From assembly GCF_014109765.1 (NCBI RefSeq), contig NZ_CP059139.1, forward strand, positions 4,919,001 through 4,983,000: 64,000 nt of DNA. The letters are read 5' to 3'. The notes under the pieces are model-generated. The model did not search any database. It had not been told where the DNA came from and worked only from the letters and a program-made list of their open reading frames with translations. A program made the position numbers and the translations under genes. This DNA comes from Pseudomonas berkeleyensis (GTDB lineage: Bacteria; Pseudomonadota; Gammaproteobacteria; Pseudomonadales; Pseudomonadaceae). Positions 28,919 through 38,057 of this stretch are shown piece by piece (the stretch's first letter is position 1; the number at the start of each line of letters is the position of its first letter).

Positions 28919-30850
28919 ATGAGCAAAGCGGACGCGCTCTCCCAGGCCGGCAAAACGGCTGTGCTGCAGAACATCCATGGCACCATGGAATTCCTGCAGA
29001 AATTTCCGCCGTTCAACCAGATGGACACGGCCCATCTGGCCTACCTGGTCGAGAATTGCCAGCTGCGCTTCTACGACGAAGGCGAATCGATCATCAAGCC
29101 GAGTGACGGCGTGGTCGAGCATTTCTACATCGTCAAACAGGGCCGGGTGCACGGCGAACGCCCTCACTCGGCCAGGCGCGGCACCGAGACCACCTTCGAG
29201 ATCACTGCCGGCGAGTGCTTCCCCCTGGCGGCGCTGATCGGCGAACGTGCCACGCGCACCGAGCACCTGGCCGCCGAAGAAACCTTCTGCCTGCTGCTGG
29301 CCAAGCACGCCTTCATCAAGCTGTTCGCCATCTCCAACCCGTTGCGCGACTTCGCCCTGCGTGGCGTCAGCAGCCTGCTCGATCAGGTCAACCAGCAAGT
29401 GCAATTGCGCGCCGTGGAAACCCTCGGCGCGCAGTATTCGCTGGACACGCGCCTGGGTGAGCTGGCCATGCGTCAGCCCATCGGCTGCACGCCGGACACG
29501 CCGCTGCGCGATGCCGTACGCCTGATGCACGAGCAGCATGTCGGCAGCATCGTGATTCTCGACGCCAAGCGCCATCCGCTCGGCATCTTCACCCTGCGCG
29601 ACCTGCGCCGGGTCGTGGCAGACGGCATCGACCTGGCCCAGCCCATCGTCAACCTGATGACCCATCGCCCGTTCTACCTGGCACCGGACGCCAGCGCATT
29701 CGATGCCGCCATCGCCATGACCGAGCGGCATATCGCCCATGTCTGCCTGGTAGAGAACGAACAACTGTGCGGGGTGATTTCCGAACGCGACCTGTTCAGC
29801 CTGCAGCGCGTGGATCTGGTGCACCTGGCGCGCACCATTCGCCATGCCGGCAAGATCGAGACCCTGGCCGGGCTGCGCAGCGACATCCGCCTGCTGGTCG
29901 ACCGCATGCTGGCCCACGGCGCCAGTTCGACGCAGATCACCCACATCGTCACCCTGCTCAACGACCACACCGTGTGCCGGGTGATCGAACTGACGCTCGA
30001 AGAAATGGGCGACCCCGGCATTCCGTTCACCTGGCTGTGCTTCGGCAGCGAAGGGCGTCGCGAGCAGACGCTGCATACCGACCAGGACAACGGCATCCTC
30101 TTCGAAGCGGCCGACGCCGCGGAGGCGGCCCTCATCCGTGGACGCCTGCTGCCCCTGGCGGCGGAAATCAACCAGCGCCTGGGCCGCTGTGGCTTCACCC
30201 TGTGCAAGGGCAACATCATGGCTGGCAACCCCGAGCTGTGTCTGTCGCGTCAGGAGTGGTCACGCCGCTTCAGTCGCTTCGTGCTGGAAGCCACTCCGGA
30301 AAACCTGCTGGGTTCGTCGATCTACTTCGACCTGCGGGCGATCTGGGGGCCGCTCGATGGCTGCGAACAACTGCGCCATGAATTGCTCCTGCATGTGGGC
30401 GACAACAACCTGTTCCAGCGCATGCTGGCCGAGAATGCGCTACGCCAGCGCCCACCGGTCGGACGCTTCCGCGATTTCGTGGTAGCCCGCTCCGGGGCCG
30501 ACAAGGACACTCTGGATCTCAAGGTGCAGGGCCTGACGCCCTTCGTCGATGGCGCGCGCCTGCTCGCCCTGGCCAATGGCATTGGCGCGGTCGGCACCCT
30601 GGAACGCCTGCGCGCATTGATCGCCAAGGGTATTATCGACGCCCAGGACGGCGCGGCTTTCGAAGAGGCCTATCACTTCATTCAACAGACGCGCATGCAG
30701 CAGCACCAGTTGCAGGCGCGCGACGAACGCCCCTACTCCAACCGTCTCGACCCGGACAGCCTGAACCTGCTGGATCGACGTATCCTGCGCGAGTCCTTCC
30801 GCCAGGCACAGCGCCTGCAAAGCAGCCTGGCACTGAGGTATCAGTTATGA
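28919..30850 (+). CDS. cNMP-binding/CBS/DUF294 nucleotidyltransferase-like signalling protein
   Basis: 643 residues. An N-terminal cyclic-nucleotide-binding-type domain (about 15-135) is followed by a CBS pair (about 165-290: IGCTPDTPLRDAVRLMHEQHVGSIV and ISERDLFSLQ). Then comes a DUF294 nucleotidyltransferase-like domain with CFGSEGRREQTLHTDQDNG (about 385-403), where GSEGR plus DxD recalls GlnD-type transferases, and a DUF294 C-terminal domain. ATG 28919 has GAGG upstream. It overlaps the exonuclease gene by ATGA. The pair faces actP-yjcH; such proteins often adjoin sodium:solute symporters and may regulate them (inference). Confidence 0.88.
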   Translation: MSKADALSQAGKTAVLQNIHGTMEFLQKFPPFNQMDTAHLAYLVENCQLRFYDEGESIIKPSDGVVEHFYIVKQGRVHGERPHSARRGTETTFEITAGECFPLAALIGERATRTEHLAAEETFCLLLAKHAFIKLFAISNPLRDFALRGVSSLLDQVNQQVQLRAVETLGAQYSLDTRLGELAMRQPIGCTPDTPLRDAVRLMHEQHVGSIVILDAKRHPLGIFTLRDLRRVVADGIDLAQPIVNLMTHRPFYLAPDASAFDAAIAMTERHIAHVCLVENEQLCGVISERDLFSLQRVDLVHLARTIRHAGKIETLAGLRSDIRLLVDRMLAHGASSTQITHIVTLLNDHTVCRVIELTLEEMGDPGIPFTWLCFGSEGRREQTLHTDQDNGILFEAADAAEAALIRGRLLPLAAEINQRLGRCGFTLCKGNIMAGNPELCLSRQEWSRRFSRFVLEATPENLLGSSIYFDLRAIWGPLDGCEQLRHELLLHVGDNNLFQRMLAENALRQRPPVGRFRDFVVARSGADKDTLDLKVQGLTPFVDGARLLALANGIGAVGTLERLRALIAKGIIDAQDGAAFEEAYHFIQQTRMQQHQLQARDERPYSNRLDPDSLNLLDRRILRESFRQAQRLQSSLALRYQL

Positions 30851-31554
30851 GCAAGTTCAACTGGTTCAGCGGCCGCGGCCCAGCCCTGACCCAGCAGCAG
30901 CTGGAGCGCCGCCAGGCCCTGGCCGAACCCGCAGCGCTCGACGAGCGTCCGCTGCGCGAGCAACGCTTCGTCGTCCTCGACCTGGAAACCACCGGTCTCA
31001 ACATGCGCCGCGATCAGGTGTTATCGATTGGCGCGGTGGTTATCGAGAACGGCGCCATCGAGCTCAGCCAGCAGTTCGAACGCACCCTGCATCGCCCGGA
31101 TCACCATGCCAGCGCCAGCACCCTGATTCACGGCATCGCCCCGGGCGAAGTGGCCCGCGGCGTCGACCCTGCCGAAGCGCTGCTGGATTTCATGGAGTTC
31201 GTCGGCGACAGCCCACTGCTGGCCTTTCATGCCGAGTTCGACCGACGCATGCTGGCCGGCGCCCTGAAGCAAAGCCTGGGCTATCGCCTGCAGCATCGCT
31301 TCTTCGACGTCGCCGAAATCGCCCCACTGCTCTGCCCGCAATCGCGGATTCGCCAAGGCGGCCTGGACGAGTGGATCGCCGAGTTCGGCCTGCAGGTGCA
31401 GCAACGCCACCATGCCAGCGCCGATGCTCTGGTCACCGCCGAGCTGAGCCTGATGCTGTTCAGCAAGGCTCGCCGCCAGGGCGTGGACAGTTTGATCGAG
31501 CTGGAGCGTCGTCTCTCCAGCCGCCGTCGGCGCCAGCAGGCAATGTCGCTCTGA
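30847..31554 (+). CDS. DnaQ-like 3'-5' exonuclease
   Basis: 235 residues with a DEDDh exonuclease fold: FVVLDLETTGLN (about 40-51, motif I), LLAFHAEFDRRML (motif II), and RHHASADALVTAEL (motif III, the h-type His and final Asp). Not the replicative epsilon subunit: the N-terminal extension and partners differ. Coupled by a 4-bp overlap to the DUF294 signalling gene, so joint function is likely. Whether it degrades DNA, RNA or a nucleotide signal cannot be told. Confidence 0.88.
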   Translation: MSKFNWFSGRGPALTQQQLERRQALAEPAALDERPLREQRFVVLDLETTGLNMRRDQVLSIGAVVIENGAIELSQQFERTLHRPDHHASASTLIHGIAPGEVARGVDPAEALLDFMEFVGDSPLLAFHAEFDRRMLAGALKQSLGYRLQHRFFDVAEIAPLLCPQSRIRQGGLDEWIAEFGLQVQQRHHASADALVTAELSLMLFSKARRQGVDSLIELERRLSSRRRRQQAMSL

Positions 31555-31615
31555 CTCTATTTCCCCACCAGGTGCGAGCAAACTCACCCAGCTGACCGGC
31601 CTTCCTGTCACCGCT

Positions 31616-31686
31616 CGGTGCGCGCGGCGCACCCTACCTTCTGCTCGCAAGTTGATCACCACACGTAGGGTGCGCCGTGCGCACCG
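31616..31686. repeat. Inverted pair of GTGCGC/CCCTAC repeats
   Basis: CGGTGCGCGCGGCGCACC plus CTAC (31616-31637) and its inverted relative GTAGGGTGCGCC...CACCG (31665-31686) are 27 bp apart. They lie between the convergent exonuclease and actP genes. The same motif recurs at 55673-55694 and 59282-59344. Confidence 0.75.
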
Positions 31687-31736
31687 AATCCCACGCATTC
31701 CCCGATAAACACAACACGCTTTTGTACCCACAACGA

Positions 31737-31764
31737 ACAAGGGCAGCCCGAGGGCTGCCCTTGT
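31737..31764. terminator. Hairpin between exonuclease and actP
   Basis: ACAAGGGCAGCCC-GA-GGGCTGCCCTTGT is a long near-perfect stem directly past the actP stop. The downstream T tract is poor (TTCGTTGTG), so intrinsic termination of actP is probable rather than certain. Confidence 0.65.
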
Positions 31765-31781
31765 GGTTACCGCGTCAGGAA

Positions 31782-33440
31782 TCAGTGAGCAGCTGCACCA
31801 CTGGCACCCAGGCCGGTTTGCGAACGAACGAACTGCGGCAGGAAGCGTGCACGCTCGTCGTTGGCAGCCGTCGACTTGTCGGTGATCGAGAAGAACCAGA
31901 TACCGATGAAGGCAACGGTGATAGAGAACAGCGCCGGGTACTCGTACGGGAAGATCGCCTTGGCGTTACCCAGTACCGAGACCCAGACGGTCGGGCCGAG
32001 GATCATCAGGGTGACCGCGGTGATCAGGCCCAGCCAGCCGCCGATCATGGCGCCACGGGTGGTCAGGTTCTTCCAGTACATGGAGAGGAACAGCACCGGG
32101 AAGTTGCAGCTCGCCGCGATGGAGAAGGCCAGGCCAACCATGAAGGCGATGTTCTGCTTCTCGAAGGCGATGCCCAGCACGATGGCCAGAACGCCAAGGC
32201 ACAGGGTGGTGATCTTCGATACGCGCAGCTCATCCTTCTCGTTGGCTTTGCCCTTCTTGTACACGCTGGCGTACAGGTCGTGCGACACGGCAGAGGCGCC
32301 TGCCAGGGTCAGACCGGCAACCACCGCGAGGATGGTGGCGAAGGCCACGGCCGAGATGAAGCCCAGGAAGATGCTGCCGCCCACGGCGTTGGCCAGGTGC
32401 ACCGCCGCCATGTTGTTGCCACCGATCAGGCCGCCCGCTGCATCGCGGAAGTCCGGGTTGGTGCCGACCAGCAGGATCGCGCCGAAGCCGATGATGAAGG
32501 TCAGGATGTAGAAGTAACCGATGAAGCCTGTCGCGTAGAACACCGACTTGCGGGCTTCCTTGGCGTTGCTCACGGTGAAGAAGCGCATGAGGATGTGCGG
32601 CAGACCAGCGGTACCGAACATCAGCGCCAGGCCGAGGGAGATCGCCGAGATCGGGTCTTTCACCAGGCCGCCAGGGCTCATGATCGCCTCACCCTTCTCG
32701 TGCACCTTGATGGCTTCGGAGAACAGCATGGAGAAGTCGAAGTTGACATGCTTCATCACCATCAGGGCCATGAACGAGGCACCGGACAGCAGGATCACCG
32801 CCTTGATGATCTGTACCCAGGTGGTGGCAAGCATGCCGCCGAACAGCACGTAGAGCACCATCAGTACGCCGACCATGATCACGGCAACGTGATAGTCGAG
32901 GCCGAACAGCAGCTCGATCAGCTTGCCGGCGCCGACCATCTGCGCGATCAGGTAGAAGGCCACCACCACCAGCGAGCCGCTGGCGGACAGGGTGCGGATT
33001 TCCTTCTGCTTGAGGCGGTAGGAGGCCACGTCGGCGAAGGTGTATTTGCCCAGGTTGCGCAGGCGCTCGGCGATCAGGAACAGGATCACCGGCCAGCCGA
33101 CCAGGAAGCCGATCGAATAGATCAGACCGTCGTAGCCGCTGGTGAAAACCAGGGCGGAAATGCCCAGGAAGGACGCCGCGGACATGTAGTCACCGGCAAT
33201 CGCCAGACCGTTCTGGAAACCGGTGATGCTACCGCCAGCGGTGTAGAAGTCGGAGGTGGAGGTGTTGCGTTTGGATGCCCAGTAGGTGATGTACAGGGTG
33301 CCGCCAACGAAGGCCAGGAACATCATGATGGCCGAGGTGTTCATCGGCTGACGCTGCACGTCGCCTTCGATGGCGCCAGCCGCCCAGAGGGCCGAGCTGG
33401 TGAGCAGCAGAACTGCGAAAGTCAGGAGACGGGCGATCAT
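31782..33440 (-). CDS. actP: Cation/acetate symporter
   Basis: Sodium:solute symporter of the SSS family for acetate and short monocarboxylates, 552 residues. An N-terminal signal-like helix (about 1-20, ending ALWAAG) precedes about 13 membrane helices; [32 protein letters not shown] (about 61-92) is the family's conserved TM1-TM2 region. Translationally coupled to the DUF485 gene (4-bp overlap), as in yjcH-actP of E. coli. acs is not adjacent. Confidence 0.95.
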   Translation of the reverse strand: MIARLLTFAVLLLTSSALWAAGAIEGDVQRQPMNTSAIMMFLAFVGGTLYITYWASKRNTSTSDFYTAGGSITGFQNGLAIAGDYMSAASFLGISALVFTSGYDGLIYSIGFLVGWPVILFLIAERLRNLGKYTFADVASYRLKQKEIRTLSASGSLVVVAFYLIAQMVGAGKLIELLFGLDYHVAVIMVGVLMVLYVLFGGMLATTWVQIIKAVILLSGASFMALMVMKHVNFDFSMLFSEAIKVHEKGEAIMSPGGLVKDPISAISLGLALMFGTAGLPHILMRFFTVSNAKEARKSVFYATGFIGYFYILTFIIGFGAILLVGTNPDFRDAAGGLIGGNNMAAVHLANAVGGSIFLGFISAVAFATILAVVAGLTLAGASAVSHDLYASVYKKGKANEKDELRVSKITTLCLGVLAIVLGIAFEKQNIAFMVGLAFSIAASCNFPVLFLSMYWKNLTTRGAMIGGWLGLITAVTLMILGPTVWVSVLGNAKAIFPYEYPALFSITVAFIGIWFFSITDKSTAANDERARFLPQFVRSQTGLGASGAAAH

Positions 33441-33748
33441 TTCTGCACCTCATCGAGCACGGCCTGGTTGAGGGCGTCGAACTCACCATTGGCGCGGAAC
33501 ACGTAGATACCGGTCAGGACGAAGGCGGAGAGAATCAGCCCTACGCCCATGGGGATGCCCCAGGTGATCGGTGAGTCGGGGTTGATACGCGCACCGAGCA
33601 CTTGCGGCTCGAAGGCGATCAGCAGGATGAAAGCCACGTACAGGCTCAACATGATGGCGGACAGTGTCCAAGCGAAACGATCGCGCTTGGCTACCAGATC
33701 CTTGAAATGCGGATTCGCCTGAATCCGCGCGTAAGTATCGTCGTGCAT
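33437..33748 (-). CDS. yjcH: DUF485 membrane protein, YjcH-like
   Basis: 103 residues with two membrane helices (about 27-47 and 65-85). The N terminus [21 protein letters not shown] is typical of DUF485. The family nearly always precedes an ActP-type symporter, as here, and is thought to assist it. First gene of the leftward yjcH-actP unit; the 158 bp upstream should hold the promoter, but no clear boxes were chosen. Confidence 0.92.
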   Translation of the reverse strand: MHDDTYARIQANPHFKDLVAKRDRFAWTLSAIMLSLYVAFILLIAFEPQVLGARINPDSPITWGIPMGVGLILSAFVLTGIYVFRANGEFDALNQAVLDEVQK

Positions 33749-33906
33749 TTTATTTTTATCCTCGACAGAGGGGGGCTGGTGAGCCGTACTCTAGGCTTGC
33801 CATGCACACGCGACAGACGACTTTAGTATTACGCGAACACCTCTAGAACAGGCCTATCCAGCGTTATCAAGGGGGTTGTAACAAAATATACGACCAATGT
33901 CGGGGG

Positions 33907-35214
33907 CTAGAGATCACGCAAAATCAGTGCATGACGCAGGTCACCGGTTATTGGCACAGGCAGGTAGACCCGATGGCCATCACCTGGCGCGACGGTGCTG
34001 CGTTCACCACGGGTGTTTTCCATATGCTCGAGCGTGAATCGGCGATTGCCCTGCGGCGTCATCAGCTCGATGCCGTCCCCCACCTCGAAGCGATTCTTCA
34101 CCAGCACTTCCGCCAACTCCCCACGCCGTTCTCCGGTCAGCTCGCCGACGAACTGTTGCCGCTCGGCCTGCGAGTTGCCGCGCTGGTAGTTCTGGTACTC
34201 GTCATGCACATGACGACGCAGGAAGCCCTCGGTGTAGCCACGATTGGCCAGTGACTCGAGGTCACCCATCAGGTTCATGTCGAACGCGCGCCCGGCCACC
34301 GCATCATCGATGGCACGGCGATAAGCCTGTGCCGTCCGTGCGCAGTAGAAGTGGCTCTTGGTGCGCCCCTCGATCTTCAGCGAATGCACGCCCATGGCGA
34401 CCAGGCGCGGCACATGTTGCAACGCGCGCAAATCCTTGGAGTTCATGATGTAGGTGCCGTGCTCATCCTCGAAGGCCGCCATCTGCTCACCAGGCCGACT
34501 CGCCTCTTCCAGCAGGAACGCCTGGCTGGTCGGTGCACCCTGTCCCAGCGTCGGCTCGATTACCTGCACGATATCGCCGGTCTCGTTCTCCCTGGCCGGC
34601 GTGGCGTCGTACTTCCAACGGCAGGCGTTGGTGCAGGTGCCCTGGTTGGGATCACGGCGATTGATATAGCCCGACAGCAGGCAGCGCCCGGAATAGGCCA
34701 TGCACAGCGCGCCATGGACGAACACTTCCAGCTCCATCTGCGGCACGGCCTGACGGATTTCCTCGATTTCCTCCAGCGCCAGCTCGCGCGAGAGGATCAC
34801 CCGCGTCAGGCCCAGGCGACGCCAGAACTCGACGCTGGCCCAGTTCACCGCATTGGCCTGCACCGACAGGTGAATCGGCATCTGCGGGAAGTGCTCGCGC
34901 ACCAGCATGATCAGGCCGGGGTCGGACATGATCAGTGCATCTGGCGCCATGGCGATCACCGGCTCCAGATCCTTGAGGAAGGTCTTGAGCTTGGCGTTGT
35001 GCGGGGCGATGTTGACCACCACGTAGAATTGCTTGCCCTGGGCATGTGCCTCGGCGATGCCGAGGGCCAGGTTGGCGTGGTCGAATTCGTTGTTGCGCAC
35101 GCGCAGGCTGTAGCGCGGCTGGCCGGCGTACACCGCGTCGGCGCCGTAGGCGAAGGCGTAGCGCATGTTCTTCAGGCTGCCGGCCGGCGACAGCAGTTCT
35201 GGACGGGAAAGCAT
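33907..35214 (-). CDS. trhP: U32-family tRNA hydroxylation protein TrhP (YegQ)
   Basis: 435 residues of the peptidase U32 family. In E. coli TrhP/YegQ is needed for prephenate-dependent 5-hydroxyuridine formation at tRNA position 34. LLSPAGSLKNMRYAFAYGADAVYAG (about 8-32) is the N-terminal signature, and ELEVFVHGALCMAYSGRCLLSGY with later GTCTNACRW supplies the conserved cysteines for a probable Fe-S cluster. Monocistronic by spacing. Confidence 0.9.
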   Translation of the reverse strand: MLSRPELLSPAGSLKNMRYAFAYGADAVYAGQPRYSLRVRNNEFDHANLALGIAEAHAQGKQFYVVVNIAPHNAKLKTFLKDLEPVIAMAPDALIMSDPGLIMLVREHFPQMPIHLSVQANAVNWASVEFWRRLGLTRVILSRELALEEIEEIRQAVPQMELEVFVHGALCMAYSGRCLLSGYINRRDPNQGTCTNACRWKYDATPARENETGDIVQVIEPTLGQGAPTSQAFLLEEASRPGEQMAAFEDEHGTYIMNSKDLRALQHVPRLVAMGVHSLKIEGRTKSHFYCARTAQAYRRAIDDAVAGRAFDMNLMGDLESLANRGYTEGFLRRHVHDEYQNYQRGNSQAERQQFVGELTGERRGELAEVLVKNRFEVGDGIELMTPQGNRRFTLEHMENTRGERSTVAPGDGHRVYLPVPITGDLRHALILRDL

Positions 35215-35283
35215 GGAGCACCTGCTTGCAAGGCAAAGCCGGCGATTCTAGGAGGGCTCCGGGGCTGTTTTATTGATCTGTAT

Positions 35284-36078
35284 CTATGGCACGCCAGGCT
35301 CCGACACGAACTCTATCGGCAGCAGATAGCGGTCTTCGTCGTACTCGATGGGAAATTCCGCCCGATGCGTGCTCTGTTCGACAGTCTTGCACTCACCCGC
35401 CACCTGCGCTTTGCGACTCTCCACCCGCGTCTGCTTGAACAACAGGTCACGATAACCGTTGTTACCTACTCGCTCGGTCACGATCAGCACGCGCGTCGAG
35501 TCGCTGAACATTCCGGCACATTGGGCATCCCATTCCCCCCAGAAGGTGGCGACGGGCAGTTCACTCAGTAGTAGGCGTACTCGCTCGCCATCGAGTTCGT
35601 AAAGCGCGAGCCGGGTTTCACGAGAGGCTTTGGCGCTCGAATCGGCGCTGCGCGAGATGCGTACGCCGAAGGCCAGGTCATCGCCACGCAGGCGATAGAG
35701 GGCAGTGTCGAAGATCATCGAGTCGACCTGGACGACATCCCAATCTAGTCGTTGTGGCTCGACCATGCGCGCTACGAAGGTCTGTCTGACGCTGTCGAGC
35801 ACCAACACTTCCAGATCGACATCGCCGTGATCGTCTTCCTCTTCGCGTACCAGCAGTAATGCCACCAGCGTCAAGTGCGGACGCGCCGGCCAGACCTTGC
35901 AGATGCTCTGCTCAGCAGCCACCCGATAGCGGCCGCGCTCATCTTCCAGCGCCCTCCCCTGCGCCTGGCCGGGATGCGCCTGCTCGATCCAGCCAGGCAG
36001 TTGCAGGCGGCAATCATCGGCCTGCGCTGCAGTGGCCAACAGCAGGCCCGCGAGCGCCATGAAGAGCGTGGGTTTCAT
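35284..36078 (-). CDS. Secreted hypothetical protein
   Basis: 264 residues from ATG 36078 (MKPTLFMALAG), which has GGAGG about 6 nt upstream. A Sec signal peptide ends near TAAQA-DD (about 21). The mature part has paired cysteines (CRLQLP, SICKVW, QCAGMF, ECKTVE), which suits the periplasm, and a mixed beta pattern. No family recognised. It follows the creD cluster on the same strand. Confidence 0.75.
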   Translation of the reverse strand: MKPTLFMALAGLLLATAAQADDCRLQLPGWIEQAHPGQAQGRALEDERGRYRVAAEQSICKVWPARPHLTLVALLLVREEEDDHGDVDLEVLVLDSVRQTFVARMVEPQRLDWDVVQVDSMIFDTALYRLRGDDLAFGVRISRSADSSAKASRETRLALYELDGERVRLLLSELPVATFWGEWDAQCAGMFSDSTRVLIVTERVGNNGYRDLLFKQTRVESRKAQVAGECKTVEQSTHRAEFPIEYDEDRYLLPIEFVSEPGVP

Positions 36079-36226
36079 CCTTGAGTTCCTCCGAGTCATC
36101 GGGCCGCGAGTCTACGTCAGCACCGACAACCTGCCCATGCCAGGCGTCACGAAACAGGCAGTCGATACGCGCCGCCAGCAGGCGTCCGGCGCGTGCTTCT
36201 TCGCGCAAACCGATATGCCCGCTCAT
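36014..36226 (-). CDS. Possible small coupled ORF
   Basis: A 70-codon frame starting at ATG 36226, whose ATGA overlaps the stop of the upstream 100-residue membrane protein. The first 50 residues (MSGHIGLREEARAGRLLAAR, then RIDCLFRDAWHG and on to PDDSEELKDE) look protein-like, and the gap would otherwise be 144 bp. The last 20 codons overlap the secreted protein's start in another frame and look like noise, so the gene may be decayed or spurious. Confidence 0.3.
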   Translation of the reverse strand: MSGHIGLREEARAGRLLAARIDCLFRDAWHGQVVGADVDSRPDDSEELKDETHALHGARGPAVGHCSAGR

Positions 36227-36525
36227 GCCCGGTACCACAGGCGCATGAAGCCCAGCGCCAGCAGCAGGCCGACCTGGCCGAGCGCCGCGCACAGCGACAG
36301 GAAGGAGCGCAGCGTGCCGTTGTTGGCTGCATCCTGTATGCCGGTCAGGGCACTCCAGAAGCCCTCCGGCAGCACCACCAGGCTCAGGCTGGCCAGCGGT
36401 TTTCCGGTCAGCAACAGGCCGTCGATCAGGTTGAACCAGCCGCAGAACATCAGGCCGATGAGGATCATCACCGCCACCACCAGGCCAAGCCCCAGGCAAG
36501 CGGAAAACTGCATGAGAAGACGCAT
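36223..36525 (-). CDS. Small inner-membrane protein downstream of creD
   Basis: 100 residues with two strong membrane helices (about 6-32 and 78-97) around a loop LTGKPLASLSLVVLPEGFWSALTGIQ. A conserved gene after creD in Pseudomonas (PA0466-like by position). 48 bp after creD, so probably co-transcribed. Function unknown. Confidence 0.75.
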   Translation of the reverse strand: MRLLMQFSACLGLGLVVAVMILIGLMFCGWFNLIDGLLLTGKPLASLSLVVLPEGFWSALTGIQDAANNGTLRSFLSLCAALGQVGLLLALGFMRLWYRA

Positions 36526-36573
36526 GGAATTTTCTCCAGAAAGGCGGCGCGGCCAGCGCCGCGCCGATCAGAT

Positions 36574-37911
36574 TCAGGCAGCGGTGCGACCGACGCCGTA
36601 CCAGTCGAGTTTGCGGGTCAGTACCATCACGCTACCGAGCACGCCGAACACCAGCAGCGAGCCCATCAACAGCGCGTAGTCCTCCGCGCTGAGCAGGCCG
36701 AACAGCATCCCGTACAGCGCCGCCAGCAAGGCGCCAAAGCCCAGACCACGCTGCCAGCTGTGCAGCACGAAGCTGACGTAGAAGCCGATCAGGCCCACGC
36801 AGGCTCCTGCCGATATGCCATAGGCCAGGGTGAATGGCAGGTGCTCTGCCAGCGACAGCAGCAGCAGGTAGAACAGCGCCAGCGACAGACCGACCAGGGC
36901 GTATTGCACCGGGTGCACGGCCAGGCGCTTGAGTACCTCGAAGAGGAAGAAGGTGGCGAAGGTCAGGGCGATGAACAGCAGTGCGTATTTGATCGCGCGG
37001 TCGGTCTTCAGGTACTGATCCACCGGGTCGACGAAACTGACGCCGAAGCTGCGGCCGAACAGGCTCTGGCACTGGTTTTCGCTGGCGCAGCTGCGCAGTG
37101 CCTCCTCGAGGTTGGTGGCGAAGAAGCTGGTCTGCCACTCGGCGTTGAAACCCTGAGTGGTGATCTCACGACGACTCGGCAGGTACTCGCCGACGAAGCT
37201 CGGGTGCGGCCAGTCGGATTTCAGGCTGACGCGACTGTCGCGCCCCACCGGCACCACACCGAGCTGTTCGGTGCCCTGCAATTTGAGGTCGAAGGCGAAG
37301 TCGAGCGACTGCCCGCCCTGGCTGTCCAGCGACGGCAGCATCACATGCACGCCATCGCCAAAACGGTTGTCGTTGGTACCGGGTGCAAAGCTCAGGGTCT
37401 GGCCATTCAGACGCAGTTTGAGGTCATTGCTGATCCCACGGATATCGCTGATCCCCACCGCGAGAAAGGGCGCGTCGAAGCGATAGAAGCCCAGCTCATC
37501 GCCCAGACCAAAACGCGCAGGCAGGCGGAACTGGCCACTGACCTGGCTATCACTGCGGTACAGGCGTGCCTCGTAGATGCCACGGGCACGCAGCTCGGTA
37601 TTGACCTGCCCTTCGAGCACGAAGCGTTCCGGCAGGAAGTACAGGCGACCACGCCGCTGGCGCTCCTCGGTGTAGCGCTCACCGGTCTTCTCGTTGGTCT
37701 TCCACTCGTGGGTGGTCTTGACGTAAGGCAGCACCAGGATCGGCCCGGTGATCTGCTGGCGGTAGCTGGAACTGCGGGCGATATCCTGCAACACCTGATA
37801 GCGCAGGCCTTGGCGCTCATCGACCAGGCCGTCGATCATCAGCAGGGGAATCATCAGCAGCAGGATCAGCAGGGCAATGGCGCCCAGCTTGAAGCCCAGG
37901 GTTCGGGTCAT
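36574..37911 (-). CDS. creD: Inner-membrane protein CreD
   Basis: 445 residues: an N-terminal membrane helix (about 10-28), a large periplasmic beta-rich domain (about 30-315, with GPILVLPYV and LYFLPERFVLEGQV), and a C-terminal bundle of about five or six helices (317-440). CreD is the main output of the CreBC two-component system and affects envelope stress and beta-lactam responses in Pseudomonas. Here it is about 9.4 kb from creC, though same-strand and downstream. The expected Cre tag (two TTCAC, 6 bp apart) was not found in the 146 bp upstream; only one TTCAC is present. Confidence 0.93.
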   Translation of the reverse strand: MTRTLGFKLGAIALLILLLMIPLLMIDGLVDERQGLRYQVLQDIARSSSYRQQITGPILVLPYVKTTHEWKTNEKTGERYTEERQRRGRLYFLPERFVLEGQVNTELRARGIYEARLYRSDSQVSGQFRLPARFGLGDELGFYRFDAPFLAVGISDIRGISNDLKLRLNGQTLSFAPGTNDNRFGDGVHVMLPSLDSQGGQSLDFAFDLKLQGTEQLGVVPVGRDSRVSLKSDWPHPSFVGEYLPSRREITTQGFNAEWQTSFFATNLEEALRSCASENQCQSLFGRSFGVSFVDPVDQYLKTDRAIKYALLFIALTFATFFLFEVLKRLAVHPVQYALVGLSLALFYLLLLSLAEHLPFTLAYGISAGACVGLIGFYVSFVLHSWQRGLGFGALLAALYGMLFGLLSAEDYALLMGSLLVFGVLGSVMVLTRKLDWYGVGRTAA

Positions 37912-38057
37912 GGTACGGCTCTCCGTAGCGAGTGAAGGTACGGCAGAGTCTGGGCAGCGACGATGGGAGGCGTGTGGGGCGAGCGTGGAGATTGTGTGGA
38001 GAATGGGTGGGGCTTAAGCGGCGATGCGGGAGCGGTGGGTACCGCTCCCGCAACGGG

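Noticed and set aside
31677..33506. A 609-codon open frame antisense to actP
   Set aside because: The translation is Asp/Glu/His/Gln-rich low complexity, typical of reverse-complemented membrane-protein codons.
36193..37935. A 580-codon open frame antisense to creD
   Set aside because: A Gln/His-rich shadow of creD and its neighbour; no ribosome-binding site or family.
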